Assembly: GCF_030689645.1 (NCBI RefSeq)
Contig: NZ_JAUYFU010000063.1
Location: forward strand, 1 to 55,669
Source of the DNA: Humidesulfovibrio sp.
GTDB taxonomy: Bacteria > Desulfobacterota > Desulfovibrionia > Desulfovibrionales > Desulfovibrionaceae
Reading direction: 5' to 3'
DNA length: 55,669 nt
Made by a program: the position numbers and the translations under genes. Below are positions 8,881-18,376 of the stretch, in pieces (the stretch's first letter is position 1; each line of letters opens with the position of its first letter). The notes under the pieces are model-generated. The model had not been told where the DNA came from, did no database searches, and was given only the letters and a program-made list of their open reading frames with translations.

Positions 8881-9101
8881 AGACACGTCGGTCCAACCGA
8901 CGCGGCCACCGGGAACGTTGCCGCCCGGCGCACGGCGTCTCTTAAACAATATCCATGCCACACCATTCACTACATTTAATTCCAAACAGTTACCGCAGGT
9001 TATCACATTCCCCCTCGCAAGCTCTGGTAAAAAATACGGCTTCGTAGTATGGGTTTCCCAGAATTGTTCCGCTATTTCCAGAAATCGACAAAGGGGAAGG
9101 C

Positions 9102-10532
9102 ATGGCCAAGATCCTTGTGGTGGATGACGACGAGCTGTTTCGTGAGCTTCTCTGCACCTCTGTGGAGCGGCACGGACATACGGCTCTTGCCGCTGGAACC
9201 CTGGCCCAGGCTCGCCGAACCCTGGCACGCCAGAACGTTGACGTAATCTACCTGGACGTGCGCCTGCCCGACGGCTCGGGAGCCCAAGCCCTTGAGGAAC
9301 TGCGCGCCGTTAAGGATCCGCCCGAGGTGATCATCATCACCGGCCAGGGCGACCCGGACGGCGCGGAGCTGGCCCTGCGCTGCGGGGCCTGGGATTACAT
9401 AGAGAAGCCGACCTCCGTTGACCGCATGACCCTGCCCATGCTGCGCGCCTTATCCTATCGCGCGGAGAAGCGGCGGCAACGCATACCCGCCCTGCCGGAG
9501 TCCTCCGGCATCGTGGGCAAGAGCCCGCGACTCGCCGCCACCCTGGCTCAGGCCGGCATGGCGGCGGCCAGCGGCGTGGACGTGTTCATCACCGGCGAAA
9601 CGGGCACGGGCAAGGAGATCTTCGCCCGGGCCATCCACGCCAGCGGCAGCCGCGCCCAGGGGCCTTTCGTCGTGGTGGACTGCACCACGCTGCCCGGCAC
9701 CCTCGCTGAATCCGTGCTCTTCGGCCACGAGCGCGGCTCCTTTACCGGGGCCGACCGCAAACAGTCCGGACTCATCGAGCAGGCCGACGGAGGCACCCTG
9801 TTTCTGGACGAGGTGGGCGAGCTGCCGCTGCCCATCCAGGCCAAGTTCCTGCGCGTGCTGCAAGAGCGCAGCTACCGCCCCGTGGGCGGAGGGCAGGTCC
9901 GCACCAGCGACTTCCGACTCGTGGCCGCCACCAACCGTGATCTGGGGGCAATGTCCATTCGCGGGGAATTCCGCCAAGACCTGCTGTACCGCCTTGGTGC
10001 CTTTTGCCTGGATCTGCCCCCCCTGCGCGAGCGCGACGGCGACATCCAAACCCTTCTTGAGTGGCGCCTGACGCTGAACGCCACGCAAGCGGGCCGCCCC
10101 GGCCCAACCCCCAGCCCGGAGTATCTGGAACTGCTCTTGTCGCACGACTGGCCCGGAAATGTACGCGAGTTTCTGCAAACCGTGGACATGAGCCTGGTTT
10201 CCGCCCGGGGCGAGGCGATGCTGCTGCCACAGCATCTGCCTCTGGAACTCCGGGTGCGGCTCATGCGCGGCCGGGTGTCCTCTCGCAGTTTTGCGCAGGC
10301 GCATCCCGTCCCTGAGAGTCGACTCGCTGTGCTGGGTCCTTGGCGAGAGCATCGAACGCGCCTGCTGGACAAGGCCGAGTTCGAGTACTTCTCGTCGCTA
10401 TTAGCCAGCACAGGCGGCGATGTGGGCCTTGCCGCAGAGCTGTCTGGACTCAAAACGGCGCGTCTGTATGAGCTGCTTGGCAAGCATGGCCTGATAAAGA
10501 CGCGGCGCCCGATGGCTGGGATTCCGGAATAA
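9102..10532 (+). CDS. NtrC-family sigma-54-dependent response regulator
   Basis: The 476-residue protein has three parts: an N-terminal receiver (VVDDDELF; phospho-acceptor D52 in YLDVRLPDG), an AAA+ domain with Walker A GETGTGKE near residue 165, and a C-terminal Fis-type helix-turn-helix (GDVGLAAELSGLKTARLYEL). The sigma-54 contact loop reads GSFTGA rather than GAFTGA. It activates promoters of -24/-12 type; a good candidate lies at 40477-40492 in this window, though no link is shown. The start is fixed by AGGGGAAGGC before ATG. The partner kinase is probably one of those encoded just downstream. Confidence 0.92.
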   Translation: MAKILVVDDDELFRELLCTSVERHGHTALAAGTLAQARRTLARQNVDVIYLDVRLPDGSGAQALEELRAVKDPPEVIIITGQGDPDGAELALRCGAWDYIEKPTSVDRMTLPMLRALSYRAEKRRQRIPALPESSGIVGKSPRLAATLAQAGMAAASGVDVFITGETGTGKEIFARAIHASGSRAQGPFVVVDCTTLPGTLAESVLFGHERGSFTGADRKQSGLIEQADGGTLFLDEVGELPLPIQAKFLRVLQERSYRPVGGGQVRTSDFRLVAATNRDLGAMSIRGEFRQDLLYRLGAFCLDLPPLRERDGDIQTLLEWRLTLNATQAGRPGPTPSPEYLELLLSHDWPGNVREFLQTVDMSLVSARGEAMLLPQHLPLELRVRLMRGRVSSRSFAQAHPVPESRLAVLGPWREHRTRLLDKAEFEYFSSLLASTGGDVGLAAELSGLKTARLYELLGKHGLIKTRRPMAGIPE

Positions 10533-10652
10533 CTGGAACAGAGGCCTTCAATGCTTGGCACCAGGTGGCGGCCATAGGCCACAGGCGCGGGCCTGGGCGG
10601 CTTGGCAGGAGTTGGAACGGATCTTGATTATCAATACGCGCTGCGTAGCGAT

Positions 10653-10670
10653 AGGCATTTGGCAATGCCT
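10653..10670 (+). promoter_or_regulatory. Perfect 7-bp hairpin in a 5' leader
   Basis: AGGCATT and AATGCCT pair around TGGC, 25 nt before the start of the small receiver gene. A short palindrome, TTGATTATCAA, lies just upstream near 10624. They could be an operator or leader structure; nothing more can be said from sequence. Confidence 0.3.
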
Positions 10671-10694
10671 GTTCGCCAGCGGGAGGGTAAATGC

Positions 10695-11060
10695 ATGGCC
10701 AAGATCCTGATAGCTGAAGACGACCCCATCTCTCAGCGCTTTGTCGCCACCATCGTAGAGCGCATGGGCCACTGCGCCCTGGTAAGCCCCAATGGCCGCC
10801 ACGCCTGGGAAGCCATGTGCGCCGAAAACCGTTTCGACCTCCTCATCACCGACATCATGATGCCTGGGATGGACGGCACAACGCTCATCCGCACCCTGCG
10901 CGCCGATCCCCGCTTTCAAACCCTGCCCATTGTGGTTATGTCCGCGTTCATCGGCGTCAGCGAGATTTCCGGGTTGCTCGGCATCGGGGCCAGCTGGTTC
11001 ATGCCCAAGCCGGTGGAGCGCAGCGTGCTTGAAGATTACGTGAAGCGGGCCCTGGGCTAG
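10695..11060 (+). CDS. Single-domain CheY-like response regulator
   Basis: The 121-residue receiver alone has the acidic pocket (IAEDD), the phospho-acceptor aspartate in LLITDIMMPGMDG, and the conserved lysine in FMPKPVE. It lacks an output domain, so it must act by protein contact or phosphotransfer. GGGAGGG precedes the chosen ATG; another ATG 4 nt upstream is out of frame. It lies between the sigma-54 activator and the large hybrid kinase, with only 23 nt before the kinase start. Confidence 0.87.
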   Translation: MAKILIAEDDPISQRFVATIVERMGHCALVSPNGRHAWEAMCAENRFDLLITDIMMPGMDGTTLIRTLRADPRFQTLPIVVMSAFIGVSEISGLLGIGASWFMPKPVERSVLEDYVKRALG

Positions 11061-11083
11061 CGCAGGCGCGAGTGGAGCGGCGC

Positions 11084-14000
11084 ATGCCACGGCTTTCGAG
11101 CACACCATCGGGCCAGTTCCGCCCCCCGTCGTTATCCCGACTTTTGGCGTGCGGCATTCTCTGCGCGTCTCTGCTGGCTGCGGCTCTGGCGGCCTCTGGC
11201 TCCGCCCTGGCAGGGCAGCCCTTGCCGAACCAGCCGACCAAGGCCGAAGCCAGTCAGCCGGGAGCAGAACTACCGGAACTGCTGGCCGCCGTGCCTACAA
11301 ATCTGCCTCCGCTTTATTTCATCGGCCCGGATGGGGCGGCAACGGGGTTCGCGCCGGAAGCCTTGCGCCAGGTGGCGGCCAAAGCGGGCTACCGCGTGCG
11401 CTTCATCCTCACCGAAACGCTGGACGAAGCCATGACCATGGTGGAGCAGGGAGAGGCCCATCTTTTGCCAGGCCTCAGCATCAGCCCCACTCGCTCCGAT
11501 CGTTTCGCCTTCAGCCGCACCCTTGAAACCCAGCCTGTTCATATTTTTTTCAGGACGAACAGTCCCCGGCGCGAGGATATGGCCTCACTGAGCGGCTTAC
11601 GGGTCGCCGTACTTAGCGAAAGCACCACCTTGGAGCACCTGAGTACGGAGACGAACCTTCTGCCCCAACCCTACCCTTCCCTTCCGCAAGCACTGTTCGG
11701 CCTCATTTCCGGGGATGCCGACGCCTTGGTGTGCCTGACTCCGCTGGTTGAACATGCGGCGCAATCAGCCGGGCTGGAAAACCGCATTGGCCGCAGCAAG
11801 AACCCTGTCTTCGAGGTGCGCCGAGCCCTGGCCGTGAACCTCCAGCAGCCCGACATTCTGGAACGGCTGAACAAGGCCCTGGATGAGTTTCACGGCAGCG
11901 GGGACTACCACACCTTGTATCATAAATGGCGCGCCGAACCAGATCCGCCCCTGCTTCCAGCGCGCGCGCGGTGGATTGTGGCCGGGCTGCTGCTGACCGT
12001 GGGCGGCGGGATGCTCATCTGGCGATACGCCTCGCTTTGGCGCATGAATCAGAAGCTTCTTTCCGCACTCTCCGAACGCGACCAGGCTCTGGCCGCCCTG
12101 CGCCTTACCCAGGACCGCATGGAAACGCTCTTCACCCTGACCCACATGGGCGGCCAGGACACCAGCGGTCTGGTGGCATTCGCCCTGGATGAGGGCGTGC
12201 GCCTGACCGGCAGCGAGATGGGCTTTCTGTTTTTCGTGGAGGGCGAGAACGTGGACCTGGACAAGATCCAGTGGTCCGTGAGCGCCAAGCCAATGCCCGG
12301 GGTCTGGAAGAATCGCGTTTACCCCCTCTCCCAGGCAGGGCTCTGGAGTGAATGCATCCACACCAAGACGCCCACGCTGGTCAACGACTATGAAGGCAGC
12401 CATGCCAGACAAGGCCTGCCAGAGGGCCATGCGCCCATCCGGCGCTTCATGGCCGTGCCACTGGTTGAGGGCGAAGACGTGGTGGCGGTCTTCGGCGTTG
12501 CGAACAAGGCTACGCTCTATGATGAAAACGACACTCTCCAGTTGCAGCTCTTTTTGGTGGGATTGTGGCGAGTGCTCCAGGCCCGCCGCGATGCGGAATC
12601 CATACGCAATGCCCGCGACTATGCCGAGAGCCTCATTGAGGGCGCCAACGCCATGCTTGTCGGGCTCGACACGGCAGGACGCGTTACCCTGTTCAACGCC
12701 GCAGCCGAAGGCATAACCGGCTTCACGCGGGCCGAGGTGCTTGGGCGAGAGTGGAACGCCGTCATGTTGCCGCGCCACCTGGCCGAGGCCAATACCGCCC
12801 AGTACCGGGATTTCATGGCCGGGCGCACCTCCCTGCCGCGCCAGCACAACAGCGTATTGCGCACCAAGGATGGTCGCCTGCGCCACGTTTCCTGGCAAAA
12901 CAGCCTGCTGAAAGCAGGCGACACTGTCACTGGCATCATCGCCTTTGGCATTGACACCACGGACCAGAAAGAAACAGAGGCGGAGCTGCGGCGACTGCAC
13001 CGTGCCATCGAGCAGGCCGCCGAGGGCGTGCTCATCGCAGACGAGTCCGGCACCATCCTCTACGCCAACCCGGCCTTTGAGCGCATGACCGGCCTGGAAT
13101 CGGCTGTTGCGCCCCTCAAAGGCAAAAGCGTTTTCGCCCTCGACGTTTCCGTGCTGGATCATCACAGCTCTGCGCTTCAAAGTACCGGAGGCGAGGGGAC
13201 CTGGCGCGGCACCTGCACCTTTGCCCGGTCCGGCGGAAACGCGGCGGAAGTGGAGTTCGCCGTGTCATCCATCCGCAGCCAGGCTGATCGGCTGGTGAGC
13301 TACGTGGCCGTTTGCCGCGACGTCACCGAGAAACGCCTGCTTGAACACCAGCTATGGCAGGCCCAAAAAATGGAAGCCCTTGGCACCCTTGCCGGCGGCG
13401 TAGCCCATGACTTCAACAACCTGCTGGCGTCCATCATGGGCTTCACGGAGCTTGCCCTGGACGACCTGCCGACGGAATCGCGCTCCCGCGCCTGCCTGGA
13501 CAGGGTTCTGGGAGCCAGCATGCGCGCCCGGGAGCTGGTGCGCCAGATCTTGTCCTTCAGCCGCCGCAGCGAGCACAAGCTGCGCCATTTGCGCGCCGAC
13601 GCCGCTGTGGGCGAGGCCCTGCAACTGCTAGAGGCCTCCCTGTCCAAAAGCATCGAAATCAAGGCGGTGCTCGGCTCGCAGGCCACCATCCTGGCCGATC
13701 CCTCGCAAATTCATCAAATAGTCATGAACCTGTGCACCAATGCAGCCCAGGCCATGCAGGACACAGGCGGAAGGCTCATGGTGACGTCCAGCGCCGGGCC
13801 GTTGCCTGCGGAAGTTGCCGCCAGACGCCGCCTCACTTCGGGCGAGTATCTGACGCTTCAGGTGGAGGACCAGGGGCCAGGCATCGCGCCAGATGTGCTG
13901 GGCCGCATTTTTGATCCGTTCTTCACCACCAAGGGCCCGGGCGAGGGCACGGGCCTTGGGTTGGCGGTGGTCCATGGCATAGTGACCAGCATGGGCGGGG

Positions 14001-14497
14001 CCGTGTGGGCCGAGAGCGAACCAGGCCAGGGAGCACGCTTCCTGGTGGTGCTGCCCACCCAGGCCAGCGGCGAAGAGACACCACGCGAAGCAAGACCCGG
14101 CAACCTGCGCGGCATGGAGCGCATCATGGTGGTGGACGATGAACCCGATCTCTTGGAGTTCTACAGCAAGGCGCTGACCACCCTTGGCTACCAGGTGACC
14201 ACGCAAAGCGACTCTCAGGCCGCCTTGAATGATTTGCTCCGCATTCCCCACGCCTTCGATCTGCTGGTCACCGACCTGAACATGCCCCGAATCACCGGAA
14301 TGCAGCTGGCCGAGGGCCTGCGCCCGGTGCGCCCAGACTTGCCCATTGTACTCATCACAGGCTTCAGCAGATTCGTCCCCCCGGACCGCCTTGAATCCCT
14401 TGGTGCGGTTCGGCTTCTGCCAAAGCCCTTTTCCACTGGCGAACTGGCCCAGGCCGTGCGACAGGCCCTGGCCAATATCGCAGGGGGGGAACAATGA
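11084..14497 (+). CDS. Hybrid sensor histidine kinase with periplasmic solute-binding domain
   Basis: This 1137-residue membrane kinase has a signal/transmembrane segment (about residues 18-40), a periplasmic SBP_bac_3-type domain (about 45-270), a transmembrane helix near 296-317, a coiled coil, a GAF-like domain (about 345-500), two PAS domains (about 505-750), a HisKA domain with the phospho-histidine H775 in GGVAHDFNN, a HATPase domain ([11 protein letters not shown]), and a C-terminal receiver with D1064. The SBP domain suggests it senses an amino-acid-like or other small ligand. ATG 11084 is chosen because GGAG lies 6 nt upstream; a GTG at 11072 is possible. The ATGA overlap with the next receiver suggests a phosphorelay. 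Confidence 0.9.
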   Translation: MPRLSSTPSGQFRPPSLSRLLACGILCASLLAAALAASGSALAGQPLPNQPTKAEASQPGAELPELLAAVPTNLPPLYFIGPDGAATGFAPEALRQVAAKAGYRVRFILTETLDEAMTMVEQGEAHLLPGLSISPTRSDRFAFSRTLETQPVHIFFRTNSPRREDMASLSGLRVAVLSESTTLEHLSTETNLLPQPYPSLPQALFGLISGDADALVCLTPLVEHAAQSAGLENRIGRSKNPVFEVRRALAVNLQQPDILERLNKALDEFHGSGDYHTLYHKWRAEPDPPLLPARARWIVAGLLLTVGGGMLIWRYASLWRMNQKLLSALSERDQALAALRLTQDRMETLFTLTHMGGQDTSGLVAFALDEGVRLTGSEMGFLFFVEGENVDLDKIQWSVSAKPMPGVWKNRVYPLSQAGLWSECIHTKTPTLVNDYEGSHARQGLPEGHAPIRRFMAVPLVEGEDVVAVFGVANKATLYDENDTLQLQLFLVGLWRVLQARRDAESIRNARDYAESLIEGANAMLVGLDTAGRVTLFNAAAEGITGFTRAEVLGREWNAVMLPRHLAEANTAQYRDFMAGRTSLPRQHNSVLRTKDGRLRHVSWQNSLLKAGDTVTGIIAFGIDTTDQKETEAELRRLHRAIEQAAEGVLIADESGTILYANPAFERMTGLESAVAPLKGKSVFALDVSVLDHHSSALQSTGGEGTWRGTCTFARSGGNAAEVEFAVSSIRSQADRLVSYVAVCRDVTEKRLLEHQLWQAQKMEALGTLAGGVAHDFNNLLASIMGFTELALDDLPTESRSRACLDRVLGASMRARELVRQILSFSRRSEHKLRHLRADAAVGEALQLLEASLSKSIEIKAVLGSQATILADPSQIHQIVMNLCTNAAQAMQDTGGRLMVTSSAGPLPAEVAARRRLTSGEYLTLQVEDQGPGIAPDVLGRIFDPFFTTKGPGEGTGLGLAVVHGIVTSMGGAVWAESEPGQGARFLVVLPTQASGEETPREARPGNLRGMERIMVVDDEPDLLEFYSKALTTLGYQVTTQSDSQAALNDLLRIPHAFDLLVTDLNMPRITGMQLAEGLRPVRPDLPIVLITGFSRFVPPDRLESLGAVRLLPKPFSTGELAQAVRQALANIAGGEQ

Positions 14498-14895
14498 CCC
14501 AACGCATTCTAGTGGTTGACGACGACGGCGACGTGCGCGAATTGGTATGCCGCATGCTTGAGCAGGACGGCTACGAGGCCGTGCCCGCCGACGGGGGCAG
14601 GCAGGCCTTGGAGCGGCTCAACCTTTTGGCTCCGGATCTGGTCATCACCGACGTGGTGATGCCGGACATGGACGGGTTTGAAGTGCTGCTTAAGCTGCGT
14701 TTGCTTGCGCCGGAAACAGAGGCGCTGGTCATGTCCGGCGGCGGGCGCGTGGCCCCCGAGATATATCTCGAAACCGCGCGTCGCCTGGGCGCACGCGCCG
14801 TTCTGCGCAAGCCGTTCACCAGGGCGGAGATGCTCGAAGCCGTGCATCAGATCCTTGGGCCCCGCGCGATAATCCACCCCCCCATGCAGGAGTAA
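14494..14895 (+). CDS. Single-domain response regulator
   Basis: The 133-residue receiver begins [17 protein letters not shown], with the phospho-acceptor in LVITDVVMPDMDG and the conserved lysine in LRKPFTRAEM. Its start overlaps the hybrid-kinase stop (ATGA), so it is probably the direct phosphotransfer partner of that kinase. There is no DNA-binding domain. Confidence 0.9.
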   Translation: MTQRILVVDDDGDVRELVCRMLEQDGYEAVPADGGRQALERLNLLAPDLVITDVVMPDMDGFEVLLKLRLLAPETEALVMSGGGRVAPEIYLETARRLGARAVLRKPFTRAEMLEAVHQILGPRAIIHPPMQE

Positions 14896-14901
14896 CACAT
14901 C

Positions 14902-15381
14902 ATGCCCCCCGAAACAGAACCGCTGGCCCAGGCCTTCGTGCTCCAGTCGCTGGCCGCCGCAAAGAACCGCGTGCGCGCGCAAAAAGCCGCGCTGGACAAC
15001 ACCCCAGGGCAGTCCTTGTTCCTGGCCCTGGCCCAGGCCCAGGAGGTGCAGGCCAAAAAGGCTCTGCTGCTTCTGCGCGGGCGCATAGGAACCACGGCAG
15101 AAAATCTGGCCGAAGCCTTACAGGAAACGCGTGAGATAGCAGTGGAAACCCTGCAGTGGACAGTGCAGGCCCAGGCCGAGGGCGACCGCGCTGCCGGAGC
15201 CCTGCTGGTACAGATGGCCCGGGCCCTGAACAGCCACCTTTCCCTGCGCGAGACCAATGACGCGGGCGAAGGAGCGTACCAAGTCTGCACCATTTGCGGC
15301 TACATCCATACAGACGAGACCGCCGGCCGCTGTCCCGTGTGCCAGGCCTTGCCGGAAAAGTTCACCAAAGTGCGGGCCTAG
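14902..15381 (+). CDS. Rubrerythrin-like protein with C-terminal rubredoxin domain
   Basis: The 159-residue protein has a helical N-terminal part (about 1-120) and a rubredoxin-type iron site, CTICGYIHTDETAGRCPVC, near residues 131-149. Overall form resembles rubrerythrin, a peroxide-scavenging enzyme of anaerobes, but the ExxH diiron ligands expected in the helical part are not evident, so the ferritin-like centre may be lost. It follows the receiver by 6 nt within a signalling operon, which suggests a redox-sensing or electron-carrier role. Peroxidase activity is doubtful. Confidence 0.7.
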   Translation: MPPETEPLAQAFVLQSLAAAKNRVRAQKAALDNTPGQSLFLALAQAQEVQAKKALLLLRGRIGTTAENLAEALQETREIAVETLQWTVQAQAEGDRAAGALLVQMARALNSHLSLRETNDAGEGAYQVCTICGYIHTDETAGRCPVCQALPEKFTKVRA

Positions 15382-15414
15382 CCCGGAAACAGCAGCGGAA
15401 AAGGCGAAGACCGG

Positions 15415-16230
15415 ATGCTGGCAGAAGCCCTGCTCTACGCGCGAGCCCGCATTGGCGGGCAACAGAATCCCCACGGGCACCTCACGGAACTCGTGGGAAT
15501 CTGGGCGCGGCACCGGCGTCAGCGCCGCGCCTGGGCCGAGCACCTGACACGCGCGCGGGTGCTCTGCCTCAAAGCCGCAGAGGCCTGCAACTCCCGGCGC
15601 ACCGCCCTGGTGCTGGGCGCTGGCCTGTTGCTCGATGTGCCCCTGGAGCAGCTTTCGGCCCTGTTCCGGCAAGTGGTTCTGGCGGACCTGGCCTTTCTTC
15701 CCGCCACGGTGCGTTTGGCACGGGCATTGGGCAACGTTGAGCTGGTTCACACAGACCTCTCCGGCTGCCTGGACGCCCTGCCGAACGCCGATGCCCTTGC
15801 CGCCGCTCAGGCCCCCGGGCCAGACCTCACCCTGGGTCTGCCCGCGCTGGATTACGTTTACTCAGCCAACCTGCTTTCGCAGTTGCCGCTATATGTCCTG
15901 ACCGCCCTGCGCAATGTCATCCCAGATCAACAGAATGGCAACACGCACAAGGCTTTTGCAGCGTCGCTGGTGCGCGCACATCTGGCTTCGCTGGCGGCGC
16001 TGCCCTGCCCGGCTTGCCTGGTGGCCGACACGCTAGAGCGCGGCTACCGGGCCGGCCAGCTTGAGTACGAGGCCGACCTGCTCTACGGCGTGCGCCTGGA
16101 TTTGCCTGCGGAGACCTGGGCCTGGCGTCTGGCGCCTCGGGGCGAGATCCACCCCGACATGGATGTGGAACGGCTGGTGATTGGTGCGCCAGATGTCCGC
16201 GCAATGCTTAGTCCGCTCCCCGGAGGCTGA
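15415..16230 (+). CDS. Possible SAM-fold protein, function unknown
   Basis: The 271-residue protein has a Rossmann-like glycine loop (ALVLGAGLLLDVPLE, about residues 64-78) and an acidic second strand (VVLADLAFLP), which resemble motifs I and II of class I methyltransferases. A later YVYSANLLSQLP fits a motif IV region. I cannot assign a substrate. It ends 1 nt before the kinase gene at 16232 and is co-transcribed with the signalling genes. The start at 15415 gives the longest frame and is not backed by a clear ribosome site. Confidence 0.6.
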   Translation: MLAEALLYARARIGGQQNPHGHLTELVGIWARHRRQRRAWAEHLTRARVLCLKAAEACNSRRTALVLGAGLLLDVPLEQLSALFRQVVLADLAFLPATVRLARALGNVELVHTDLSGCLDALPNADALAAAQAPGPDLTLGLPALDYVYSANLLSQLPLYVLTALRNVIPDQQNGNTHKAFAASLVRAHLASLAALPCPACLVADTLERGYRAGQLEYEADLLYGVRLDLPAETWAWRLAPRGEIHPDMDVERLVIGAPDVRAMLSPLPGG

Positions 16231-16231
16231 A

Positions 16232-17665
16232 ATGTCTGACGAATCGCAGAATCAGCAGACTGTGCCGACAGAACGTGTCGCCCACAAACCCTCCGCTTCA
16301 GAGGTTTCCCGCGCGCCCTTGCCGCCAGACCCGTCCCTATGCCTGGAAAGCGATTCTTTGCGGCGCAGGGCCTTGGAAAGCCGCGTGCTGCACAAGATCG
16401 AGGAGGCTGAGGGCTACGGCTTCAATCTGGACGAGCAGCGCATGCTCACCACCTTCTTCGACATGGCCCAGGAATACGACTCCCGCCGCGACCTGCTGAC
16501 CATCTGCGTTCTCTTGCCCATGATGTTCTTTGAGCAGGACGTGCGCGTATACCTGCGAGTATCGGCGAACAGCTGGCGGCTGGCCAGGTGCCTGCACATC
16601 CCCGCGCAACTTCCGGCGTCTGAGCCTCCGTCCAAGCCCACCATGGTCGGCTCAAGCTTTTTCGTCCCCATCAAGGGCCGCAAGGACACCAGCGAACTCT
16701 TGGGCTTTCCCTTGGAGCACGGCGTTCTGGGCTGGATTGAGGTGGTCGGGGGGGCGGAGCTCTCTGGGACTCGCCGATTATTCTTTGAGAAGTACGCTGG
16801 ACGCATCGGCTACCAGATGCACAACCGTCTGGCTCGGGCCAAAAACCGCGAGCATCTGACCTTCATCCAGAACCTCGTGGCCGACATCGGGCACAACGTC
16901 ATCGTGCCAAATATGACTTTCAAGCTGTTCTTCAACCGCTTGCGCGGGTCCATCACCGAGCTTGAGCGGCTGCTTCTGGCGGCCCCGATGGATACGCCGC
17001 GCGAGTTTCTGGGCGAACTTGATGTGGTGCAAACCCGGCTGCGCGCACAGTACGAAGAGATCAACAGGCATTACGAGCAGACCAGCATGTTTCTGGAGAC
17101 CCTGCTGCGGCGCAGGCACTTCGAAGAAGGCCGGTATGTGCTTGAAAAACGCATGGTGAACCTGCTTAAACAGGTGGTGGAGCCTCAGGTGGAGCGCTTC
17201 CGCTCCCGCCTGTCCGACCGGGGCATCGCCATCGACCTGTCCATGGGCGGCATTCCTGATAAGCCCGTGCTGCTGATGGCCGACCTTGGCCTCATCGCGC
17301 AGGTTTACGCCAACCTGTTCTCAAACGCCGTGAAGTACACCCGCGCCGTGTCCACGCCGGAAGGCCTGTCCAGAAAGTTCATGGCCTATGGCTGGGGCAT
17401 CCTCTCTGATGCCTTCGGGCCGGGCAAACCAGGCGTTAAGCTCAATGTTTTCACCACCGGACCAACGGTGCCGGAGGCGGAGCGCTCCGGCCTGTTCCAG
17501 CCCGGTTTTCGCGCCAGCACCACAGGAAACGAACACGGCACCGGCCACGGGCTGGCCTTCGTGCGACAGGTGGTCGATCTGCACGGCGGACTGACAGGCT
17601 ACGAAGCCGCGCCGCTGGGCAACAACTTCTTCATCGTGTTGCCGGTGGAGCCTGCCTGCGAGTAG
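16232..17665 (+). CDS. Soluble sensor histidine kinase, atypical
   Basis: The 477-residue protein has no transmembrane segment. A sensor-like region (about residues 60-205) precedes an H-box-like stretch, VADIGHNVIVPNM (near 225), then a coiled coil and an HATPase domain with an N-box (NLFSNAVKYTRA) and a G2-like GTGHGLAF. The usual DxGxG G1 box reads TTGPTVP, a marked departure. CGGAGG lies 6 nt before the ATG, inside the end of the upstream gene. It may be a kinase with altered nucleotide binding or a phosphatase-biased partner of the neighbouring receivers. Confidence 0.75.
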   Translation: MSDESQNQQTVPTERVAHKPSASEVSRAPLPPDPSLCLESDSLRRRALESRVLHKIEEAEGYGFNLDEQRMLTTFFDMAQEYDSRRDLLTICVLLPMMFFEQDVRVYLRVSANSWRLARCLHIPAQLPASEPPSKPTMVGSSFFVPIKGRKDTSELLGFPLEHGVLGWIEVVGGAELSGTRRLFFEKYAGRIGYQMHNRLARAKNREHLTFIQNLVADIGHNVIVPNMTFKLFFNRLRGSITELERLLLAAPMDTPREFLGELDVVQTRLRAQYEEINRHYEQTSMFLETLLRRRHFEEGRYVLEKRMVNLLKQVVEPQVERFRSRLSDRGIAIDLSMGGIPDKPVLLMADLGLIAQVYANLFSNAVKYTRAVSTPEGLSRKFMAYGWGILSDAFGPGKPGVKLNVFTTGPTVPEAERSGLFQPGFRASTTGNEHGTGHGLAFVRQVVDLHGGLTGYEAAPLGNNFFIVLPVEPACE

Positions 17666-17730
17666 CTGCAAGCGGCAGCAACCCTGCTAAGCCTTGGCAA
17701 CGACGCAGGATACGCCCCACCCACACTCCC

Positions 17731-17784
17731 GCAAGCGAAAGAGCCTGGTCCGAGTAATCTCTCGGTCCAAGCTCTTTCGCTTGC
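17731..17784. repeat. 54-nt palindromic element, copy 2
   Basis: The outer 14 nt (GCAAGCGAAAGAGC) are perfectly complementary to the last 14 nt, and the inner part pairs with three mismatches. It is the same length as copy 1 (152-205) and related to it in reverse orientation, with matching flanks. It lies between convergent genes (plus-strand stop 17665, minus-strand stop 17847). There is no U-run. Differences between the copies fall as paired substitutions. Confidence 0.7.
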
Positions 17785-17846
17785 CCTGAAGGGGTCAGGG
17801 GAATCGCTCCACCGAGAATACTCTCTGCCGCTCCCCATGCTCCACG

Positions 17847-18371
17847 CTAACCGTCGGTCCGCACGACGCGCCGCGCGCCGATGTAGCGCTCGCGCCAATA
17901 GGGCAAGTCCATGGGATCTTCGCGCACTTTACCGCCTTCGCGCGGGCTGTGAATGAACGTGCCGCGTTCGGTGGCGATGCCCACGTGCATGTTCTTGGGA
18001 TTGCCGGGCAGGCGGAAAAACACCAAATCGCCGGGACGGATGTCTCGCCGTCCCACGGCTTGGCCGACCTCGTACTGCTCGTACGACACGCGGGGGAGCT
18101 GCACGCCAAGCTGGCGATAGGTCCACCAGGTAAGGCCTGAACAGTCGAAGCCCGTCTGCGGCGACTCGCCGCCCCACTTGTAGCGCACTCCGGTGAGGGA
18201 ACGCGCGGCGGCCACGGCGGAGTTTTTGCCAGCGGAAGGCAGGGCTGGCGCCGGGTCGAGCGGTATATGTGCAGGCGCGCAGCCGCCCAGCCCCCAGGAA
18301 AATATTCCCAGAAGGAGCAGCAGGGCCGCCCGTGCGGCGTGTCGTGGCGCGATGCTCCTGATGGCGTTCAT
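17847..18371 (-). CDS. NlpC/P60-family lipoprotein, cell-wall peptidase
   Basis: The 174-residue protein has an N-terminal signal with lipobox LGGC (cysteine near residue 30) and one NlpC/P60 papain-like domain: catalytic cysteine in FDCSGLTWW, histidine in MHVGIA, and a third polar site in FIHSPREGG. Such enzymes cut D-glutamyl-diaminopimelate or related peptide bonds of peptidoglycan in the periplasm. The BON lipoprotein gene lies 5 nt upstream on the same strand, so both envelope lipoproteins are probably co-transcribed. Confidence 0.88.
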   Translation of the reverse strand: MNAIRSIAPRHAARAALLLLLGIFSWGLGGCAPAHIPLDPAPALPSAGKNSAVAAARSLTGVRYKWGGESPQTGFDCSGLTWWTYRQLGVQLPRVSYEQYEVGQAVGRRDIRPGDLVFFRLPGNPKNMHVGIATERGTFIHSPREGGKVREDPMDLPYWRERYIGARRVVRTDG

Positions 18372-18376
18372 GGCGG

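Noticed and set aside
9022-9045. Possible sigma-54 promoter before the NtrC-type gene
   Set aside because: A TGGTA followed by a GGC-containing element is present, but the invariant GG and GC are 11-12 nt apart rather than 10.
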